A stretch of 64,000 bases of DNA from Flammeovirga kamogawensis (GTDB lineage: Bacteria; Bacteroidota; Bacteroidia; Cytophagales; Flammeovirgaceae). The notes beneath the pieces were generated by a model that searched no databases, was not told the origin of the DNA, and saw only the letters and a list, made by a program, of their open reading frames with translations. Numbering within the stretch: position 1 is the first letter of the stretch; the number at the start of each line of letters is the position of its first letter. The position numbers and the translations under genes are program-made. Location of the stretch: assembly GCF_018736065.1 (NCBI RefSeq), contig NZ_CP076128.1:930001-994000 (forward strand). The letters are read 5' to 3'. Below are positions 48,383 to 55,926 of this stretch, one piece after another.

Positions 48383-48694
48383 AACAATGTGACAAGAAAT
48401 ACATTTCACTATTTCAATTAAAATGAACGTTTTTTGGTAAAACGTCCCTACAAGAAACATCAAATTCCAACACGAATATAGATCATTGCCTACGTATCAT
48501 CTCCAAACGGCATTGAAGACAAAAGCGTCAAAAATTTATGAAAGTGAAATCGATTAGAGTAATTCACTGTTTGAGCAAAGCGAGTTTGAATTGCTCCGAT
48601 GGAACGAAATAAATTTAGTTTTTGAATTCAAAGCCTAGCTTTTTTTGCTTCGTTTTTTCAGCAATGGAAAAAATGAAGAAACAAGGTGATGAAA
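48383..48694 (+). repeat. Dispersed structured repeat, tandem copy 2 (312 bp)
   Basis: This copy is nearly identical to copy 1, with about a dozen differences. In the central hairpin the left arm reads GAGTAATTCA where copy 1 has GAGCAATTCA; the opposite G of TGAATTGCTC still pairs (G-U). The rest of 48695-48912 is AT-rich and holds a terminator for the minus-strand operon. Confidence 0.9.
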
Positions 48695-48742
48695 AACAAA
48701 CAACTAATTAATAACTTATCAAAAAAATAAAGAAAAATAAAA

Positions 48743-48769
48743 AAACCACTTCCGAGAAAGAAGTGGTTT
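48743..48769 (-). terminator. Terminator of the xse/permease operon
   Basis: Forward-strand AAACCACTTC (48743-48752) pairs perfectly with GAAGTGGTTT (48760-48769). On the minus strand the hairpin runs into a T-rich stretch. It sits 144 bp past the permease stop. Confidence 0.75.
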
Positions 48770-48912
48770 CTAAGATGAAAAATCGGTTTGCATTTCGAGG
48801 AGTGAATACCTCATAATTTTCCATCCGCTGTAAAGGTAGATGAATTTATTTTCTCAATAAAGAGAAATGATGAAATACCTTAAACAAAAACATTTTTTTA
48901 CGTTTGCTTACA

Positions 48913-50151
48913 CTAATTAAATTTAATCGACTTAATTGGTGATATCCCTAACACTATAGAAGTAGGAATCAATAGACTTAATGATGTTAGAACAATCACA
49001 GTTAAATTGATAACAATAATTGCTTCCCAATGAAAACTAAAAGGAACATAATCCAAATAATAAGTAGATGCCTCAAGAGGGATTATTTGAAAGTGGTTCT
49101 GTAAAAAGCCAAACCCTAATCCTACCACATTACCAATAATTATCCCTTTAAGTGCCATACGCACACCATCATAAATAAATATTTTCTGCAATAAATCATT
49201 AGATGCCCCCATAGCTTTAAAAGTACCAATCATGGCTGTACGTTCCATTATCAGGATTAACATAATAGAAACAACATTAAAAATAGCAACACTAACAATC
49301 ACGATTAAGAAAATCCAAACGTTATTGTATAACATCTGAAACCAATCAAAAAAGTGAGCATATTTATCCTTTACACTACGCATAAAAAGATGAACATCAA
49401 CATAATCTTCATCTATCTTTTCTACAGTGTTATCAATATTATCAAAATCATTCGCCATAATTTCTATACCACCAACAAGAGAATCCCCCCAATTGTTTAA
49501 TCTCCTAACTAGATTGATATCGCCATAAGCAACAAGCTCATCAAAATCTTCTAGACCTGTATTATAAATACCAGACACTTTCATTTTCCTTGCTTTAGGT
49601 GGCTGCTGAATAAAATAAATAATGATTTCATCTCCTACCTTTAAATGCATTTTTGTAGCCATCGTTTTACTTATAACCAACTCTTTTGCTCCATTTTTAG
49701 CAACTTCTAAGCTAGGAAACTTCCCTTCAACCATCTGAGATTCCCACCGATCTACTTTATAATCTTTTGATAACCCTTTAATAAGAATGCCAGAAACTTC
49801 TTCGTTAGACTTTAACAAACCCCATTTATGTGCGTAAGTATATACGTTCTTCATATCAGGAAGACTGTCTCTTTTTTGGTAAAGTACAGAGTTATTTATG
49901 TTAACAGGAGGCTCTTCTTTACTTCGGTTCATTGTAAACTTTTCTACGTTTAAATGACCTACATGAAGAAATAATTTTTCTTCTATACCTTCTTTAAATC
50001 CATAAAAAATAGAGAACGCTAAAATTAAAGCTCCTACACCCAAGGCTACACTACCTATGGCAATTTTGGAGATCAATTTTGTAAACGAGTTATTTCTATG
50101 CTGACTTAATCTCTTGGATATAAATAAAGGTAAATTTGATGATTCTTTCAC
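48913..50151 (-). CDS. LolC/E-like ABC transporter permease (FtsX/MacB type)
   Basis: This 412-residue permease has an N-terminal helix (residues about 28-50, IAIGSVALGVGALILAF) and a large periplasmic domain (about 55-270). Three C-terminal helices follow (about 275-300, 325-350, 375-400), the layout of LolC/LolE, which release lipoproteins from the inner membrane. Signatures MERTAMIGTFKAMGASN and LGISPIKSIKFN fit. Its ATPase partner is not in the window. It is the last gene of a probable operon with the upstream TPR gene and xseAB; the role relative to them is unknown. Confidence 0.88.
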   Translation of the reverse strand: MKESSNLPLFISKRLSQHRNNSFTKLISKIAIGSVALGVGALILAFSIFYGFKEGIEEKLFLHVGHLNVEKFTMNRSKEEPPVNINNSVLYQKRDSLPDMKNVYTYAHKWGLLKSNEEVSGILIKGLSKDYKVDRWESQMVEGKFPSLEVAKNGAKELVISKTMATKMHLKVGDEIIIYFIQQPPKARKMKVSGIYNTGLEDFDELVAYGDINLVRRLNNWGDSLVGGIEIMANDFDNIDNTVEKIDEDYVDVHLFMRSVKDKYAHFFDWFQMLYNNVWIFLIVIVSVAIFNVVSIMLILIMERTAMIGTFKAMGASNDLLQKIFIYDGVRMALKGIIIGNVVGLGFGFLQNHFQIIPLEASTYYLDYVPFSFHWEAIIVINLTVIVLTSLSLLIPTSIVLGISPIKSIKFN

Positions 50152-50216
50152 TTACTTTATATTCTAAACGGCTCAAATTACAGAATGAATTCACCGATGT
50201 ATTCTTAATTAAAAAC

Positions 50217-50420
50217 TTAGTCTTCTTCTGTAAAAATATCTGATAATTCTTTATCAATACCTTGCAGCTTATTTCTACACCAATTGACAAGAAACTTTGC
50301 TCTTTGGGCTAATTTTGAAAGATCATCAATAGCTACCTCTTCATTGTCGAGTTGCTCTTGAATATTTTGCAATTCTTCTAAAGCTGATTCGTATGTTAAC
50401 TGCTCTTCTTTCTTCGGCAT
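50217..50420 (-). CDS. xseB: Exodeoxyribonuclease VII small subunit
   Basis: This 67-residue helical protein contains LTYESALEELQNIQEQLDN and LSKLAQRAKFLVNWCRNKL, characteristic of XseB, which binds the large subunit XseA. Length is normal. It starts 52 bp after the xseA stop. An overlapping open frame at 50096-50290 is a shadow. Confidence 0.93.
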   Translation of the reverse strand: MPKKEEQLTYESALEELQNIQEQLDNEEVAIDDLSKLAQRAKFLVNWCRNKLQGIDKELSDIFTEED

Positions 50421-50471
50421 TATTTCTCTAAATTTTCTTTGGTCCGCAATTTAAAACCCTATTCATACTTT

Positions 50472-51845
50472 TCAGTCTTTTTTAGCAACTTTCTTAACAA
50501 TACTCTCAATAATTACCTTTTGATTGATCGTTTTAATAACATCTCCTTCTTCTATATTCTGATTTGTAATTAATTTACCATTCAATGTAGTCATAGAATA
50601 CCCCTTTTCAAGAATCTTTTCTGGGTCTTTAGCTTCTACTTTTAAGGCCGTAATTGCTAGTTGATGTTGTCCCCTTTGAAGGTGATTTGTAAAACTTGAT
50701 TGTAAGGTTGCCAATCTTTGTTGAAGCATAAAATCTTGTTTCATCAACTGATTAGGTAAACTTTTATAAGTTGCTTCTACCAATTCAAGTTGATGCGTTT
50801 CCTTTTTTACAAAATCTCTGAAGCTATTTTTAAAATGATACGCTTTATTATCTAGTTGATGAGTATACTGACGAATAATAGTTAAAAAACTGGGTAATGT
50901 TTTGGTAGTATAATAGCGTAAATCTCTCTTCTGTTCTTCTACCAAATAAGTGATTTCTTCCGCTATTGTATCAAAAGAAGTAGATATATTCTGATCATAG
51001 GTAAACAAGGCTTCAACTAAAAAAGCTCCAACTGCTGTGGGTGTTTTAAAAGATTGATGCGCCACCATATCTGCAATAGTCTGGTCTCTCTCATGTCCAA
51101 TTCCCGTAAGTACTGGTAAACTTAACACGGCAATTGCCTTTCCAATTTCATAATTATCAAAAGCACCTAAATCGGTCTTCGCACCACCCCCTCTAATAAT
51201 TACTACGGTATCAAATTGTTCATCAGCTAATTCAATCAACTTTAATTGCTTCACCAAAGAATGTACTGCACTATCTCCTTGGACAGAAGAATTAAACAAC
51301 TTAAAATCAAAATGATAATTGAATTTGTTATTTTGTAATTGATGGATAAAGTCTTCATAACCAGCAGCTGTCTTAGAAGATACAATCGCTAACCGTTGAG
51401 GCACGTAAGGCAACGAAAGGTCTTTTTGCCAATCCATTGCCCCTTCCTTCTCCAATTTATCAATGGCTTCTTTCCGAATTCGCTCTAGCTCTCCAATACT
51501 GTACGAAGCATCTATATCAACTATACGAATAGACATTCCGTACACCAAATGAAATTCAACTTCAGCTTCTATTAGTACGTTAGACCCCTCTTTTACCACT
51601 TCATTAAAAACACCCTTTAGGCGGTGTTTAAAAACATCAAGCTCACTAGCCCAAATATTTGCTCTTGATTTGGCAATAATCAGATTATTTTTCTTCTCAA
51701 TTAAATCAAGATATGCATGCCCCCCACTATACGTCAGTTGTGCAACCTCTGCTTTAATCCAATACGGGCCAGCTACTTTAGAAAAATGGTTTTGAATACT
51801 TTTATTTAGCTGACCTAACGAAAAAATAGTTCTACCATTCTTCAT
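50472..51845 (-). CDS. xseA: Exodeoxyribonuclease VII large subunit
   Basis: XseA with XseB degrades single-stranded DNA from both ends. The 457-residue protein has an N-terminal OB-fold (residues about 1-105, PYWIKAEVAQLTYSGGHAYLDL). The catalytic core follows with FNSSVQGDSAVHSLVKQL, VIIRGGGAKTDLGAFDNYE and GIGHERDQTIADMVAH. A long C-terminal coiled coil spans about 290-440. It overlaps the upstream TPR gene by 14 nt and precedes xseB, indicating one operon. Confidence 0.95.
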   Translation of the reverse strand: MKNGRTIFSLGQLNKSIQNHFSKVAGPYWIKAEVAQLTYSGGHAYLDLIEKKNNLIIAKSRANIWASELDVFKHRLKGVFNEVVKEGSNVLIEAEVEFHLVYGMSIRIVDIDASYSIGELERIRKEAIDKLEKEGAMDWQKDLSLPYVPQRLAIVSSKTAAGYEDFIHQLQNNKFNYHFDFKLFNSSVQGDSAVHSLVKQLKLIELADEQFDTVVIIRGGGAKTDLGAFDNYEIGKAIAVLSLPVLTGIGHERDQTIADMVAHQSFKTPTAVGAFLVEALFTYDQNISTSFDTIAEEITYLVEEQKRDLRYYTTKTLPSFLTIIRQYTHQLDNKAYHFKNSFRDFVKKETHQLELVEATYKSLPNQLMKQDFMLQQRLATLQSSFTNHLQRGQHQLAITALKVEAKDPEKILEKGYSMTTLNGKLITNQNIEEGDVIKTINQKVIIESIVKKVAKKD

Positions 51846-52170
51846 CGTCGTCCTCCATTTGGAAATTCATATAAGCAGCCTTCAACTCTTTTAAAGCATG
51901 AGTATCCTTAACACGAGTACAAACCTCAATTCCCCTTTTATAGGTTGTTTCTGCCAAATCAGCTTGCCCATTTTCAGCATACGCAAATGCCGCATGGTAA
52001 TACGTCCCCGTATATTCCTCATGATCTTTAAGCAAAATTTCATAGTATTTCAAAGCCTCCTCCCAATTTTCATCAGAAGCATACTCCGTTGCCAAACCAT
52101 ATATCACAAACGCATCCTTAGGATCCTCCTTATAAAAGTCAAAAAGCTGATTTAATCTATCCTGATTCAA
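51832..52170 (-). CDS. Tetratricopeptide-repeat protein
   Basis: This 112-residue protein contains about three TPR helical pairs (KDAFVIYGLATEYASDENWEEALKYY would be the first two helices; EYTGTYYHAAFAYAENGQ and DLAETTYKRGIEV follow). It has an acidic tail, MEDDDEEW. It would be a small scaffold for protein-protein contacts. The 14-nt overlap with xseA suggests coupling, but no known partnership with exonuclease VII comes to mind. Confidence 0.85.
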   Translation of the reverse strand: MNQDRLNQLFDFYKEDPKDAFVIYGLATEYASDENWEEALKYYEILLKDHEEYTGTYYHAAFAYAENGQADLAETTYKRGIEVCTRVKDTHALKELKAAYMNFQMEDDDEEW

Positions 52171-52262
52171 AATATATTCTTCTTAAGTATGTAAAATTTC
52201 AGATTATGAAGGTACAAGTTTAGAATTAGTTTCGAAAACTTATTCATTAATTACCAAAATCA

Positions 52263-52282
52263 CCCACGGTTGAAACCATGGG
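52263..52282. repeat. Small palindrome CCCACGG / CCATGGG
   Basis: The arms CCCACGG (52263-52269) and CCATGGG (52276-52282) form a hairpin with one C-A mismatch and loop TTGAAA. It stands about 30 bp before the diverged repeat copy, in the place where copies 1 and 2 have their ACGTTTT hairpin. It looks like a REP-type element; no adjacent transposase was seen. Confidence 0.5.
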
Positions 52283-52290
52283 CTGATGAT

Positions 52291-52550
52291 ACAGCATCGA
52301 TTTCCAAAATTGTATATGATTAAACACCTACTACATCATTCCAATTGAAAAACAAAGCAACTCGAACCTCAAAACGTCATTGAAGAAAAAAGCGTTAAAA
52401 ATTTATGAAGTGAAATCGATTAGAGTAATTCACTGTTTGAGGCTTTAACCGAGTTTGAATTGCTCCTATGAAACGAAATAAATTTAGCTTTTTGCTTCTC
52501 AGGCTAGATTTTTTGCTTCGTTTTTTCATCAATGGAAAAAATGAAGAAGT
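52291..52550 (+). repeat. Dispersed structured repeat, diverged copy 3
   Basis: Homology to the 48071 copies runs from about ATCGATTTCC to the final AATGAAGAAG. The central hairpin is GAGTAATTCA with TGAATTGCTC (52423-52465), again with G-U pairing. Its inner arms differ (GG...CC where copies 1 and 2 have GC...GC). An added stem AAATTTAGC (52480-52488) with GCTAGATTT (52503-52511), one G-U, is clearer here than in copies 1 and 2. The terminal hairpin 52516-52546 is intact with a changed loop. The 5-prime 90 bp of the other copies are not recognisable. Confidence 0.8.
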
Positions 52551-52836
52551 ACATAAGTATAAAAAAACTAAAGATAAATCTGTATGGAAATATTACCTTA
52601 AAAGAAGTAAAATATTCAAACACCGCATCTACTTCTACAAGCTCCGCGTCCTTCTAGAAAAAACCTATCACTTTAAAAACGATTACCTCCTCTTTGAGCT
52701 TCTAATTCAACATATCAGAAATCAGAAAAAACAAAACATTACCGTTATTATAAATAACGCTCCTTCTCAAGACAAGTATATTAAGCATACATCATTTACA
52801 GTTACTGAGAGTACAAAAATCCCTCAGGCCAGTTGA
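52468..52836 (+). CDS. Possible small basic protein starting inside the repeat
   Basis: This 122-residue open frame begins at an ATG inside repeat copy 3 and continues 290 bp beyond it. Residues 25-75 are strongly basic (KYKKTKDKSVWKYYLKRS), then comes a helical stretch (FELLIQHIRNQKK) and a Thr/Ser-rich tail. No family is recognised. In its favour, a 6-bp-stem terminator with a T-run lies 86 bp after the stop on the same strand. Against it, the first 20 residues are translated repeat sequence and the hairpin could be chance. It may be a mobile-element remnant or a real gene captured by the repeat. Confidence 0.35.
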   Translation: MKRNKFSFLLLRLDFLLRFFINGKNEEVHKYKKTKDKSVWKYYLKRSKIFKHRIYFYKLRVLLEKTYHFKNDYLLFELLIQHIRNQKKQNITVIINNAPSQDKYIKHTSFTVTESTKIPQAS

Positions 52837-52921
52837 TCATGACCTAAACCTAAATTCATTAATATTAGCCCTTATTAAAGGTACTTTTCCTCTGCAAGAT
52901 CACACTATTTATACTTCATAA

Positions 52922-52937
52922 AACCTCCTTCGAGGTT
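52922..52937 (+). terminator. Rho-independent terminator
   Basis: AACCTC pairs with GAGGTT around CTTC, followed by ATTTTTTTG. The short stem has a good T-run. It would end a plus-strand transcript from the repeat/ORF region before the polysaccharide promoter. Confidence 0.7.
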
Positions 52938-52976
52938 ATTTTTTTGTTCAATTTTTATCAAACCAGCATTTTCGCA

Positions 52977-53006
52977 TTTGCTCACGCTTTTTTAGAAATA
53001 TCTTTG
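52977..53006 (+). promoter_or_regulatory. Bacteroidota-type promoter of the polysaccharide operon
   Basis: TTTG (52977-52980) and TATCTTTG (52999-53006) match both consensus boxes exactly, with 18 bp between. Transcription should start near 53013, leaving a leader of about 195 nt before the first glycosyltransferase. Confidence 0.75.
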
Positions 53007-53129
53007 TATACTTATATTGAAATGCTACATAAAGGTCTATAGTTGAACTAACCCTAAAAGTAAAAGGGCAATTATCTAAATAGTTATTTATTGCTGATGA
53101 GGAAATATTAATTATTAGTTCGTGGTGAA

Positions 53130-53222
53130 ATGAAGAAAAAAATAGATTGGTTGAGTATATTTGAAGCTAGATTTATAATCAGATTTTTTAGAACAAACTT
53201 TTACTTTATTGGGCACTCCTAA
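53130..53222 (+). CDS. Possible 30-residue leader peptide
   Basis: ATG 53130 to TAA 53222 encodes a basic, aromatic peptide (MKKKIDWLSIFEARFIIRFF and ten more residues). It overlaps the first 14 bases of the glycosyltransferase gene, whose start is a weak TTG at 53209, so translation of one may influence the other. There is no homology support. Confidence 0.25.
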   Translation: MKKKIDWLSIFEARFIIRFFRTNFYFIGHS

Positions 53223-54156
53223 AATTTCAATTGTCGTACCCTGCTATTGTTGCGAAAAAAGTATTTCAAAACTATACTTTAGACTTACCAAAACACTGTC
53301 TAAACTTGTAAGTGATAGTTATGAAATTATTTTTGTAAATGATCAAAGTCCAATGAACGATTGGGAAGAGATTGAAAAAATTGCTCAAAATGATGTTAAG
53401 GTTATTGGATTAAATTTCTCCAAAAATTTTGGACAACATTTTGCTATTAGTGCAGGAGTAGATTACTGTACAGGTGATTTTTTAGTTGTGATGGATGGGG
53501 ATTTACAAGACCAACCTGAGGAAATAGAGAAATTATACCACAAAATTCAAGAAGGATACAATATTGTTTATGCTAGAAGAGCAGAAAGAAAAGATTCATT
53601 TTTGAAAAAATTATCTTCTAAACTTTTTTATAAAACGTTTGATTATTTTACAGATAGAAAATCCGATAATACAATAGCAAACTTTTCTATTGTAAATAAG
53701 GTAGTCATCGATGCTTTTAAAAATTTTAAAGAACAAAATAGAATGTATCCCCTATTTCTAAATTGGATGGGTTTTAACTTTACTTACATAGATGTTGCTC
53801 ATGCAAATCGAGAAGATGGGAATTCATCTTACAACCTTATTAAATTACTTAAACTAGCAGGTAATAATATTTTATCTAATTCCAACAAACCTTTAAGATT
53901 AGGCATTAATATTGGCTTTATTATAACATTATGCTCCTTTCTATTTGGTCTTTATTTAATGATTGGACATTTTTTCAATTTCTTTAAAGTAGAAGGTTGG
54001 ACTAGTACAATGGTTTCCATATGGTTCATTGGAGGAGTATTATCTTTTAATATTGGTTTGCTCGGTATATATATTGGTAAAATATTTGACGAGACAAAAG
54101 GAAAACCCATCTATATTATAAAAGAACAGATTAATGGAAAAGCTAAACTGGGATAG
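53209..54156 (+). CDS. Family 2 glycosyltransferase with C-terminal membrane helices
   Basis: This 315-residue membrane-associated transferase has a GT-A domain (residues about 5-225) with the N-terminal strand KISIVVPCY, FVNDQSPMND and the metal/nucleotide segment VMDGDLQDQPEE. Two helices follow at about 230-255 and 270-295. This layout resembles ArnC/GtrB/DPM1 enzymes that load a sugar onto undecaprenyl or polyprenyl phosphate. The start is TTG at 53209, as no ATG fits the conserved N-terminus. It overlaps the next gene by 23 nt. It likely begins the operon. Confidence 0.88.
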   Translation: MGTPKISIVVPCYCCEKSISKLYFRLTKTLSKLVSDSYEIIFVNDQSPMNDWEEIEKIAQNDVKVIGLNFSKNFGQHFAISAGVDYCTGDFLVVMDGDLQDQPEEIEKLYHKIQEGYNIVYARRAERKDSFLKKLSSKLFYKTFDYFTDRKSDNTIANFSIVNKVVIDAFKNFKEQNRMYPLFLNWMGFNFTYIDVAHANREDGNSSYNLIKLLKLAGNNILSNSNKPLRLGINIGFIITLCSFLFGLYLMIGHFFNFFKVEGWTSTMVSIWFIGGVLSFNIGLLGIYIGKIFDETKGKPIYIIKEQINGKAKLG

Positions 54157-54796
54157 TAATTTTTTCAACTTAGAAGTTTTCAAAGCTAACTATTATTCTG
54201 GTATTGAAAATGATTTGAATGGTAATTTCGATTTACTTTACCTTTATTCAGATAAGCTAATTGATAAAAGTGGATTTAAACAAACTATTCAGTTGGTAGA
54301 TAAGAAAGTTACTTTTAAGAAAGATATTGTTAAGAATAAAATCATAAATTCTGAAACTATTTATTCTGTTAATTCAGTAAATGAGAAGTTATTTAGTTTA
54401 GCAATTCAGAGTAGTGAATTTTCGAGATTCAGAATAGATAATAAAATTGATAACAAGAAAGTCGATGAACTATATCAATTATGGATAGAAAATTCTATTA
54501 ATAGAAAAATTGCTTTTGATGTACTCAGTTTTGGTTCTGAAAATTATGGAGTTATTACGTTAAGTAAAAAAAATGATATTGCTGGTATAGGTCTTTTAGC
54601 AGTTGATACAGCTATTAGAGGAAAAGGTATAGGCAAATTACTAATTAAACAAACAGAAAATATTTGTGTAGAAAAAGGATACAAAGAACTACAAGTTGTA
54701 ACACAATTAGATAATAATTTAGCTTGTAAATTTTATGAATCTCAGAATTTTTTAATTGACAAAATAGAATACATTTACCATTTATGGAACAAATAA
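54134..54796 (+). CDS. WecD-like GNAT N-acetyltransferase
   Basis: This 220-residue protein has an N-terminal LNWDSNFFNLEVFKANYYS segment like WecD. The C-terminal GNAT domain has the acetyl-CoA loop AVDTAIRGKGIGKLLIKQ and the final LDNNLACKFYESQNF. WecD acetylates dTDP-4-amino-4,6-dideoxygalactose to give dTDP-Fuc4NAc; the next gene encodes the aminotransferase that makes its substrate, which strengthens the assignment. It overlaps both neighbours (23 and 13 nt). Confidence 0.85.
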   Translation: MEKLNWDSNFFNLEVFKANYYSGIENDLNGNFDLLYLYSDKLIDKSGFKQTIQLVDKKVTFKKDIVKNKIINSETIYSVNSVNEKLFSLAIQSSEFSRFRIDNKIDNKKVDELYQLWIENSINRKIAFDVLSFGSENYGVITLSKKNDIAGIGLLAVDTAIRGKGIGKLLIKQTENICVEKGYKELQVVTQLDNNLACKFYESQNFLIDKIEYIYHLWNK

Positions 54797-55926
54797 TTCC
54801 TTTCAACAAACCCTACCTGACAGGCAAAGAAGCCCACTATCTTTACCAAGCCGTCTACTCAGGTCATATTAGTGGTAATGGAAATTACACAAAAAAATGT
54901 CAATCCTTTTTTGAGGAAAAATGGAGCTTTAGGAAAACACTTCTTACTACTTCATGTACTGATGCATTAGAAATGTGTGCTTTATTATTAGACATTGATC
55001 AGAATGATGAGGTTATTGTCCCAAGCTATACTTTTGTAAGTTCTGCCCTTGCTTTTGAAAGACAAGGTGCTCAAATAGTTTTTGCAGATTCTAGAAATGA
55101 TCATCCCGGTATTGATGAAGACAAAGTAGAGGCATTGATAACGCCAAAGACAAAAGCAATTGTTGTCGTGCATTATGCTGGAGTGGCAGTGGACATGGAT
55201 ATTATTATGGAGATTGCAAAGAAACATAATATATATGTTATCGAAGATGCTGCTCAAGCTATCGATAGTTTTTATAAAGGAAAACCTTTGGGGAGTATTG
55301 GTCATTTTGGTACTTTTTCATTTCATGAAACCAAAAATATTCAATGTGGTGAAGGTGGACTTTTAGCCATGAATGATGAATCATTTATCAATAGAGCTGA
55401 AATTATATGGGAAAAAGGAACCAATAGAGCTGAGTTTTTTAGAGGAGAAGCCAATAAATACGGGTGGAAAGATACGGGTAGTAGTTTCCTACCTAGTGAA
55501 TTAAATGCTTCTTTTTTATATGCTCAACTAGAAAACTTAGAAGATATTCAAAATAGACGAAAGGAGATTTGGCAAACCTACTACAACAACTTAAAACCTC
55601 TTGAAGAGAAAGGATTTCTTAAACTACCTACTGTTCCTAAATATGCTACTAATAATGGACATATGTTTTATATAATTTTGAAAGATGTGACACAACGTTC
55701 TTCTTTTATTGAGTATATGGCTGATAAAAATGTGAAATGTGTTTTTCATTATTTAAGTTTGCATCAAAGCGATTACTATTTAGAAAATAATACAATACAA
55801 CATCTTAAAATGAGTGATTATTATTCGGACTGCTTGGTGAGATTACCTTTATATTATGAATTATCACAAGATCAAATTTTCTCTATCTGTAAGATTATCA
55901 TAATTTTTTTGAATAATGAAAAATAA
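54784..55926 (+). CDS. dTDP-4-amino-4,6-dideoxygalactose transaminase (WecE/RffA-like)
   Basis: This 380-residue PLP enzyme of the DegT/DnrJ/EryC1 (SHS2-like AHBA) sugar aminotransferase family starts with IPFNKPYLTGKE and has TTSCTDALEMCALLL, EDAAQAIDSFYKGKPLGS and SFHETKNIQCGEGG, where the lysine binds PLP. It converts dTDP-4-keto-6-deoxyglucose to dTDP-4-amino-4,6-dideoxygalactose. The upstream dTDP-sugar genes rmlA/rmlB are not in the window. It overlaps wecD-like by 13 nt and the next gene by 11 nt. Confidence 0.9.
   Translation: MEQIIPFNKPYLTGKEAHYLYQAVYSGHISGNGNYTKKCQSFFEEKWSFRKTLLTTSCTDALEMCALLLDIDQNDEVIVPSYTFVSSALAFERQGAQIVFADSRNDHPGIDEDKVEALITPKTKAIVVVHYAGVAVDMDIIMEIAKKHNIYVIEDAAQAIDSFYKGKPLGSIGHFGTFSFHETKNIQCGEGGLLAMNDESFINRAEIIWEKGTNRAEFFRGEANKYGWKDTGSSFLPSELNASFLYAQLENLEDIQNRRKEIWQTYYNNLKPLEEKGFLKLPTVPKYATNNGHMFYIILKDVTQRSSFIEYMADKNVKCVFHYLSLHQSDYYLENNTIQHLKMSDYYSDCLVRLPLYYELSQDQIFSICKIIIIFLNNEK

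Noticed and set aside
48071-48694. CRISPR array
   Set aside because: There are only two units, each 312 bp, with no short repeats separated by unique spacers and no cas genes.
50096-50290. Separate small minus-strand gene
   Set aside because: It overlaps xseB and the permease start in another frame, has no motif, and xseB explains the region.
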